A stretch of 64,000 nt of DNA. Source: Amborella trichopoda (Eukaryota; Streptophyta; Magnoliopsida; Amborellales; Amborellaceae). Each line of letters starts with the position of its first letter. Position 1 is the first letter of the stretch. Location of the stretch: contig NW_006498137.1 of NCBI RefSeq assembly GCF_000471905.2, forward strand, positions 297,626 to 361,625, in the 5' to 3' direction. Of this stretch, positions 57,956 to 64,000 are shown piece after piece. The position numbers and the translations under genes are program-made. Under the pieces are notes generated by a model that saw only the letters and a list, made by a program, of their open reading frames with translations, searched no databases and had not been told where the DNA came from.

Positions 57956-58371
57956 CACACCACAACACACACGAGAAATTGTGAGAGCTAAACTCTTGAG
58001 AGATAGAGAAAGAGTGAGAGAGAGAGAGAGAGAGACAACAATCCCTTTCTCATTTGAGATCTAAGGAGAGACCCGACCTTGAGAGATACAGAGTTGTCGA
58101 AAGAGTCGAGCTTGGATTGCTCCTATTGTATTTGTGAGTGTTCGTGAGCTTCCACCTTGTTCGGGATTTACAGTGTGGAATTGATTTTGACAGCTCAAGT
58201 AGTTGTCGAATGTGCCTACGTGAGTTGATCATTCCTCTCCACATTCGTTCACCAAAATTGTTGTGTAAGCACTTTGGTATGATTGTTGTGTAAGCACTTT
58301 GGTATGATGCTCGGTTCCCGGTTGTTTTATTTTGCTCCCGCTTCGGTCATTTGACCGTATTTTTTCCATCA
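57948..58371 (+). repeat. Truncated 3' LTR of the second copia element
   Basis: This matches 53831-54228. It has lost its U3 start and contains a 27-base local duplication (ATTGTTGTGTAAGCACTTTG twice, 58256-58309). Confidence 0.85.
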
Positions 58372-59970
58372 CCTTCAAAATTGGTAACACAATGACTTCT
58401 ATTATGACGAAGACTCATTCCCCTAATCATCAATTGGTTCCCTACATGTCCTTTCCTGATTGCGCCGCATTGGTTGCACTGATACGCCTTGATGGAGTCC
58501 CCAACTTCTAACCGCTTCCTTTGCTTCTTCGGCCGTCCTGGAAGGCATGTAGTTTTTTGTGGCAATACTATCCGATTAAACATTACCAATCAATTACATA
58601 TTGTCCAGGATAGGAGCAAAGCATGTTTGGCAGGCTCTTTTGAAGAAATCCACTGTGAAATACTAGCTGCAACAAGTTGTGACCTCTAGGTGCATGTGGC
58701 CTATAGCTGTTATGGCATTATTGCACATAACCCATTGATTTATTATTTCTTACAAGTGCATGGCCACGGAGCTAAATCCACATCAAATTTATTTCCTACA
58801 TAATGGATCTCAAAGCGCATAGCCATTACGGATATGACGTGGTGTTGGAATCTTGCCTTATTGTTTTGCGCATTTATAGTCTCCTATACATGTGGTACTA
58901 GCACACCAATCCAACCAATAGCTTTGTGCATTTTCTCTTCAAACCTGCTTATCAATTGTACTCTAAAGTATTAACACAGTGTTACAAGTGGCTTGTCTTG
59001 AGTAGATAAAAATCTACATGTTAAATGATTCAGCCATATTCAAGGACAAGTGATTGTACCTTGCCCCTAGGAAATGGGCATTGGTGCAGTATTTTGAATT
59101 AAAATGCCTTATCCACTCATCTAGATTAGTAGTGTGTATCTCTGAAGCATTACTTTATCAAACATTGATATAATCGATTTACGGACAACCTTCCAAAATA
59201 GCATTGTTAATACAGTTGTGTTTGTCGACTTCTTCATAAACTTCATGAAATTTTCTATTAAATGCTTCATGCATGGTAATGAACATGAAATAAATCTTGG
59301 ATTGCTTCCTCCCGTCCTTTCAATCATTCCAATACAATAGTCAAGGTAGGTAGATTGGCATGCTCTACAAACATTTCATTCAATATATGTAGGAATCGGT
59401 GCCAACTACGAAAGTTCTCCTTCTAAAAAATTGCAAAAGCCATTGGAAAGATGCCATCATCGGCATCTACGGCAATCGTACCTAACAAGATCCCTAGATA
59501 TTGCCCTGTATTTTGCATCTAATGATGTAATTACTTTTCATAATTATCAATAAATCTGATAATATTTGTCAAAAACAAAAAAAAGATTTTTAGATATTAG
59601 CTTTTCAAGAATGTCTCTTCAAAACCCATTAATGTCTTGCATCTATTGAAAAGGCTCATGACACAAGGATGGAAGGCAACAAAGAGGCATTTGAACTTAC
59701 TTGCTCGGCTTGTAGGGATGCGTACTTCAGTTCTGGGGTTCATGGCTCATAACTTTTTACAGAATAAAGGAAGGTCATTGTATTGTTGATTGAGTGATCC
59801 AACTATAATTTCTTTAGCAGCCTCTTTTGCCCCGCCATGCTTGCATGTAGCATAATGCCATGATCGCAATGAACATCGTTAATAATGTCTTTTGGTATAA
59901 TATTGTGCTGGTCATGTATGCGATCTCTAATATTTTTTGCCACCTATTTACTTCGATCAAGTGGCTGGTG
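58372..59970 (-). pseudogene. Mutator-like (MURA-type) transposase remnant
   Basis: Read on the minus strand from 59970 the decayed protein shows NIRDRIHDQHNIIPKDIIND, then FKCLFVAFHPCVMSLFNRCK, IAVDADDGIFPMAFAIF with KENFRSWHRF, PCMKHLIENFMKFMKK, and FEIHYVGNKFDVDLAPWPCT (the SWIM zinc-finger region, near 58800). It ends PGRPKKQRKRLE and CNQCGAI (58530-58430). This is the domain order of plant MULE transposases: N-terminal DNA-binding part, DDE core, SWIM, zinc knuckle. Many stops and frameshifts make it inactive. Its own terminal repeats were not found. Confidence 0.82.
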
Positions 59971-60872
59971 AACCCTCCCCATTTGGCTGTTATATGTGCT
60001 TATTTACCATGAATTTCACTATGAAGTATGTCGCATTACTAACTCTTAAGCACTGCACTTGCCATGTACACTCATCTGCCTTTCACTTTGCCTAAGCCCA
60101 CCCCTCTTCACTTCAACAAACTTCAAAACGAAGTTATTAAATACCGCAAATCAACCAAATGGTAACGACAATCATTTTCATTATCAAAATATTGGCCTAT
60201 TTGCAGGACGACCATGTTACCATCTCCTCTATATGGCTCTTCAATGGTTTGATGTTCTCCAAATCATGTTTTGGTACATCCTTGGCCGTGCTTTGGATAG
60301 GCATAACTTCGCTACCATCAATGTGGTCAGGTACTGGTGCATTGAAGCGACTGCCAATACAATTGAACTAAGTATATAAAAACAATTATGAACATGAATG
60401 ATTCAAGCATATTAAACCTCAAAGTTTGTTAAAAGTATAGGCACTCGCTCCTTGTAAATGAACCTTCACCATGAGGTTGTGCCGGTGGAAATTCCATTGA
60501 ACATCGCTTAGACTCCAGCTCATTTCCAATGTGTAGAACAATGTTAGAAGGCTCTTCTTGCAGCATATCAGATACATTTAGGTCATCACATATTTATATC
60601 AATTCACATCCACTAGCTAAATTAGTATTGTGATACATAATAGTCAACTTTGCCATATTAGACAATGTCAAGTTCTCAAATGAATTTTCAATTGCTCGAA
60701 GGAATTACCTCCACGGTACTTAGTCACCTTCAATTTACCTCCCTGTATAGAACAAGTCCTTCATTAGAGTTCTTCTTAAAAGACCCTCCAAAACAAAATA
60801 ATAATTGTCCATAGTCATTAACGATAACTCTGTATTACATGAATGACATTTTCTAGTTACAAACTAGTAATA
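59971..60872. other. Unassigned intergenic sequence upstream of the MULE remnant
   Basis: This may include the 5' part of the MULE, but I recognise no domain. One + strand open frame of 106 codons at 60059-60379 shows no family resemblance and is probably chance. Confidence 0.4.
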
Positions 60873-60881
60873 AAACAAGTA

Positions 60882-61895
60882 GAGTTAATTACGTACACCC
60901 CTACATAAGTAAGGTGAATACAGTATGCTCCCCTTATATGCGAATATTACATCTAAGGTAGATCAACACGACTTTTTTTTTGAAAAAATTACCCTTTGAT
61001 TTAAGGATGTTATCCTCGGACCACATTTTAATTATTATTTTTTATTTACTAGGGGCGGTCTGAGGTTAAAATCGTCGGACCGATCTTTTTTTTTTAAAAA
61101 AAACAATGGTCAGAAGTCCCCATCATCAAACCGCTTGTTATTTTTTGAAAAAAATAGTGGTCCAAGGTTAGAATCTTCAGACCGATCGTTCTTTTAAAAA
61201 AAAAAAAACAATTGTCCGAAGTCCCCAACTGCTCGTTACTTTTTGAAAAAAAATAGCGGTCTAAAGTTAGAATCCTCGGACCGCCCCTCTCTCGCCCGTC
61301 CTTTGCATCAGCCAGAAACTTGGCATCTTCGAAGTTAAACCAAATTCTATTGGGGCCTTTCCATCAAAATCCGACACTCAAATTCCCCTAGTTCATGTTC
61401 ATAAAAATGCGATTCCACCGCTTAAACCTTGTATTCTTACTATCGCCATTCATCGATGGCTGCCCTTTAGAAGAGAGAGAAGCACTCTTGAACTTCAAAG
61501 CCAGCCTTTCGGACCGAGGTTAGAATACACAATTTGGAAAGTTAATGGTGGCGAAAAGGGTGGTATGAGGATTCTAACCTCGGACCGCTAGTTTTTTTCA
61601 AAAAATTATGAGCGGTGATGGTAACTTCGGACCACTATTTTTTTTATTAAAAAAAAAAAGAGAAGATGATCGATCCAAGAATTCTAACCTCAAATCACCC
61701 TTACTAAATAAAAAACATAAAAAGTAAAATTAAAATGTGGTTTGAGGATGGCATTCTCGGATTGAAGAGTAATTTCGTCTAAACAATGTCAAGTTAACCG
61801 ACTTGATATGTAATATTCGCATATAAAGAAAGCATACTGTATTTTCCCTATTTATATAAGGGGTGTACGTAATTAACTCAAACAATAATTAACTC
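60882..61895. mobile_element. Pack-MULE-like element with long inverted arms
   Basis: The outer ends, GAGTTAATTACGTACACCCC at 60882-60901 and its complement ending at 61879, belong to arms several hundred bases long that stay partly complementary inward. Both arms carry CGGACCG and GGTTAGAATC-type motifs. A 9-base direct repeat, AAACAAGTA, lies at 60873-60881 and 61896-61904. The right edge is slightly ambiguous, because AACTCAAACAA is duplicated there. GAG-TAATT ends, long arms and 9-bp duplications are Mutator features. The unique centre (about 61290-61523) carries host-gene-like coding sequence. Confidence 0.8.
61407..61523 (+). pseudogene. Captured 5' exon fragment of an LRR receptor-like gene
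   Basis: Thirty-eight codons start MRFHRLNLVFLLLSPFIDG and continue CPLEEREALLNFKASLSD before a TAG at 61521-61523. The first part is a plausible signal peptide. C-x-EEREALLNFKASLSD is the conserved opening of the LRRNT cap of plant LRR receptor-like proteins and kinases. Coding similarity ends where the right inverted arm begins (CGGACCGAGGTTAG), and the arm supplies the stop. The preceding ~115 bases may be captured 5' UTR. No leucine-rich repeats are present, so it cannot be a complete receptor. Confidence 0.75.
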
Positions 61896-61904
61896 AAACA
61901 AGTA

Positions 61905-62709
61905 ATTAACAAAGAAAGGGAACTATGTAATACCTAATTAAGCAATCAGTAAAGATTCAAGAGTCATCTACAATAGGTATAAAAAATCCCACATTTTCTC
62001 AATTATAAAGATTTGTACAAATTATTGGGCCAACTAACTCAACCTCGTATAGCACAAGATCGATTAGCACTATGTATTACTAAACTAATCCATCAATATG
62101 GTCAGTCAATTAATCAGTTCAAACTCAAGATGCACATTTTGATAGAAATTTGAAATATTTCGTACATTGGTTCATATAAATTCAATCAATAAATACTTAT
62201 ATAAAGAATGATTGAGGAAGGTATAGATCCATCAATATGGTCAGCCAATTAATCACTTCAAACTCAAGATGCACATTTCAATCAACTTGATTGTTTATCT
62301 GAAAGGAAACCTAGATAGAAAATGTGCTTGTGAGAGGGAGACAGAGCAGGTCAGATGCTCATGTGAGAGGGCCATTGAGAAATAGAGAGAGAGGTAGAGA
62401 TTAGTAGTGAGAGAAACGCATGTAGGTTTATTTCGTTAAATTTTCGGATTTGAAGTGCCCAAAAAATTGTGGATTTTTAGGATTTGAAATTGACATAAAT
62501 TCAGTTTTTTTAAAATCTGAAAAGTACATGCCACATGAGTTGCATGGAAAGAAATTTCAGATTTTGGAAAATCGAAATGACAGTACTTAGGACACTCAAA
62601 ATTTTCATTTTTAGGGCCCTCGAACGAATGAATATTTCGGATCTCGAATTTCTAAAAAGGGCAATTCGGTCATTGTAAAAATGCCAAAAATCGGTGTAAA
62701 AACAGCTAT
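61905..62709. other. Intergenic sequence with a 51-bp direct duplication
   Basis: TCCATCAATATGGTCAG and TTCAAACTCAAGATGCACAT occur at 62089-62139 and again at 62228-62278. GAGAGA-rich sequence lies at 62335-62410. No gene was seen. Confidence 0.6.
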
Positions 62710-62718
62710 ATAGTAATA

Positions 62719-63112
62719 GGAAAAAGTTTATATAAGGATGCTACCTTATAATGTAGGATTTCGGACGCCCCTCAAAAATCTATCGGTAAAGGTAGTTTTA
62801 ATGTTGAAAAACCCTTTGATTGATCATCTAGACATCGAGATATATGACAATGAAAAATAAAAAGATTTTAAGTCTCAAAAATAGTGCATTTTACAACATA
62901 TTATCTACAATGTCTATTTTCAAGATTTTCATATGTTTATAGATCTACTTGATTTTAACTATTTTTGAAATTTAAAATTTTATAATTAGATATAAAAATA
63001 GATTTTGAGATACTCTTAAGAACGTTTTACATTAAAATTATATACCATGATAAAATTTGAAGGCGCACCTTACCTCTACACCTATGGACGCATCCGTATG
63101 CCAACTGCACCC
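62719..63112 (+). mobile_element. MITE family A, copy 6, with 9-bp TSD
   Basis: It starts GGAAAAAGTTTATATAAGG, ends ATGCCAACTGCACCC and is flanked by a perfect ATAGTAATA at 62710-62718 and 63113-63121. It is 394 bp and most like copy 3 (45341-45709), from which it differs at scattered bases. Confidence 0.88.
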
Positions 63113-63121
63113 ATAGTAATA

Positions 63122-63870
63122 ACCTCAAATTTTAGGTAATTTTGTAATAATGGTAAATATAACATATTCATACGTAAATTTATAAAAAAATAATTTTGAA
63201 ATAAAAAATAAAAAACTAAATAGGAAACTATTTTAGGAAAAGGAAATTTTTTTTGACACATCCATCTCAAATATGGACGTTTGTGTGCATTGGATCAAGT
63301 AACATATTAACGGTGCCAAAAACAAACCTAAAAAGAGCACATTTTAAAGTTTTTTTTTTTTTTCATGATCAGCTGATCATGAATTCGTAAAAGTCAAATA
63401 AAAAAGAAAAATTATTTCATGCAGGTTGGACAGCATTTCTATATATGTGATCCAAAAAGTGTAAAGCATCCATTTTCAAGATGGATGCAAGTAGGTCTTC
63501 CATCTAAAAACAATGAAACTATCGATCCAAATGTTTTCTTATGTTATTTTTAGTTTTAAAAATTTATTTATTTATTCATATTTATGATGTTAGATATTAA
63601 ATATCCTTAAAAATTAAAAATTAAATCCTAAAATCCATCTCAAAAATAGTTTTATTAAGAGGGCAGCATATCTACATATGTGGGCTTGGCCGCGTGGAAA
63701 CAGGGTCCAATAAAAAATCCATCTTTCAGTTGGATTTAGAGTGGGGCCGTACCTGTACACGTGAGTCGGCTGACTCATAGATGATCTATTATGTCAAACG
63801 TCAGGACTCGAGAAGAAAGCACCATGTTAAAGGGAGAGAAGATCCCTTCTATCCCCTCTTAGTCCTCTCT
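63122..63870. other. Unassigned intergenic sequence
   Basis: This is AT-rich, with a T run at about 63349-63362 and a TGATCAGCTGATCA palindrome at 63366-63379. Nothing coding was recognised. Confidence 0.5.
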
Positions 63871-64000
63871 GCCTTGAACCTCACCTCCAGATCTCTCCCA
63901 CCCTCTCTCTCTCTCTCTCCCTCNCTCTCTCTCTCCTTCTCTCTCTGCTCTCTGTCTGCTCTCGCTGCTCTGCTGTCTGTCGTCGTCGTCGTACTGTCTA
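63871..64000 (+). other. Pyrimidine-rich tract at window end
   Basis: A CT microsatellite with one N at 63924 is followed by CTGCTCT and GTCGTC repeats. Such tracts are common in 5' leaders of plant genes on the + strand, so a gene may start just beyond. No start codon or frame supports this within the window. Confidence 0.4.

Larger units (their letters stand above)
53560..58371 (+). mobile_element. Ty1/copia element with two internal deletions
   Basis: The 5' LTR ends at 54228 and is followed directly by TTGGTATCAGACCC, the initiator-Met primer-binding site. gag, protease, integrase and parts of the RT/RNase H region follow, all with stops. Most of the RT core is missing near 57555-57590. 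A second deletion joins RNase H to the middle of the 3' LTR at 57948, leaving only the last ~424 bases of that LTR. The 5' edge is uncertain (53560-53590). It abuts the MULE pseudogene at 58372. Confidence 0.88.

Noticed and set aside
60059-60379. 106-codon frame as a gene
   Set aside because: No domain, no splice or promoter context, and it is next to a decayed MULE; likely chance.

Overview
The window is nuclear DNA of a flowering plant. It holds one split gene with canonical GT-AG introns, buried in plant transposable elements: Ty1/copia, gypsy-like, L1 and RTE LINEs, MULEs and MITEs. Which plant cannot be settled from this sequence. The very long introns would suit a magnoliid, basal eudicot or another repeat-rich genome (inference). 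The N run at 5109-5259 and single N bases at 5078 and 63924 show a draft assembly.

The only intact-looking host gene is DEG7, the large duplicated-domain Deg/HtrA serine protease, on the + strand from 3045 to 42327. Twenty exons join without a frameshift or internal stop into 931 codons plus a stop, with one leading base that completes a split codon. The start codon, roughly the first 165-190 residues and the His and Asp of the catalytic triad lie upstream of the window. The catalytic serine motif, the PDZ regions, a long linker, the degenerate second protease half and the C-terminus are present. The coding parts are tiny beside the introns: about 4.6 kb (9914-14470), 11.1 kb (14521-25622), 2.3 kb (27145-29436) and 8.7 kb (29813-38466).

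The introns grew by insertion. Intron 8 carries a probable 3.5-kb minus-strand solo LTR with three internal tandem-repeat zones. Intron 9 carries an LTR on the minus strand, a compound element in which an RTE LINE split a minisatellite, an L1 pseudogene, a ~2.2-kb repeat unit and a MITE. Intron 11 holds an internally deleted gypsy-like element. Intron 13 holds a structurally complete but mutated copia element with PBS, PPT and a GAAAG target duplication, followed by a GATCCC hexamer array.

From 42328 to 64000 I see no intact host gene. In order there are: an L1 3' end with zinc-knuckle and RNase H remnants, MITEs of two families, a LINE zinc-finger fragment, a second copy of the ~2.2-kb unit inserted in a minisatellite, a second copia element shortened by two deletions, a decayed MULE transposase, a 1-kb terminal-inverted-repeat element that appears to carry the first exon of an LRR receptor-like gene (a Pack-MULE), and another MITE. 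The last 150 bases are a pyrimidine-rich tract that could be the 5' leader of a gene beginning beyond the window.

The points most worth a second look are the Pack-MULE-like capture at 60882-61895, the run of five consecutive hairpins at 5693-5840, two MITE families defined here by several copies and by 9-bp target duplications, and a 97-bp tandem duplication that copies a DEG7 5' splice site.
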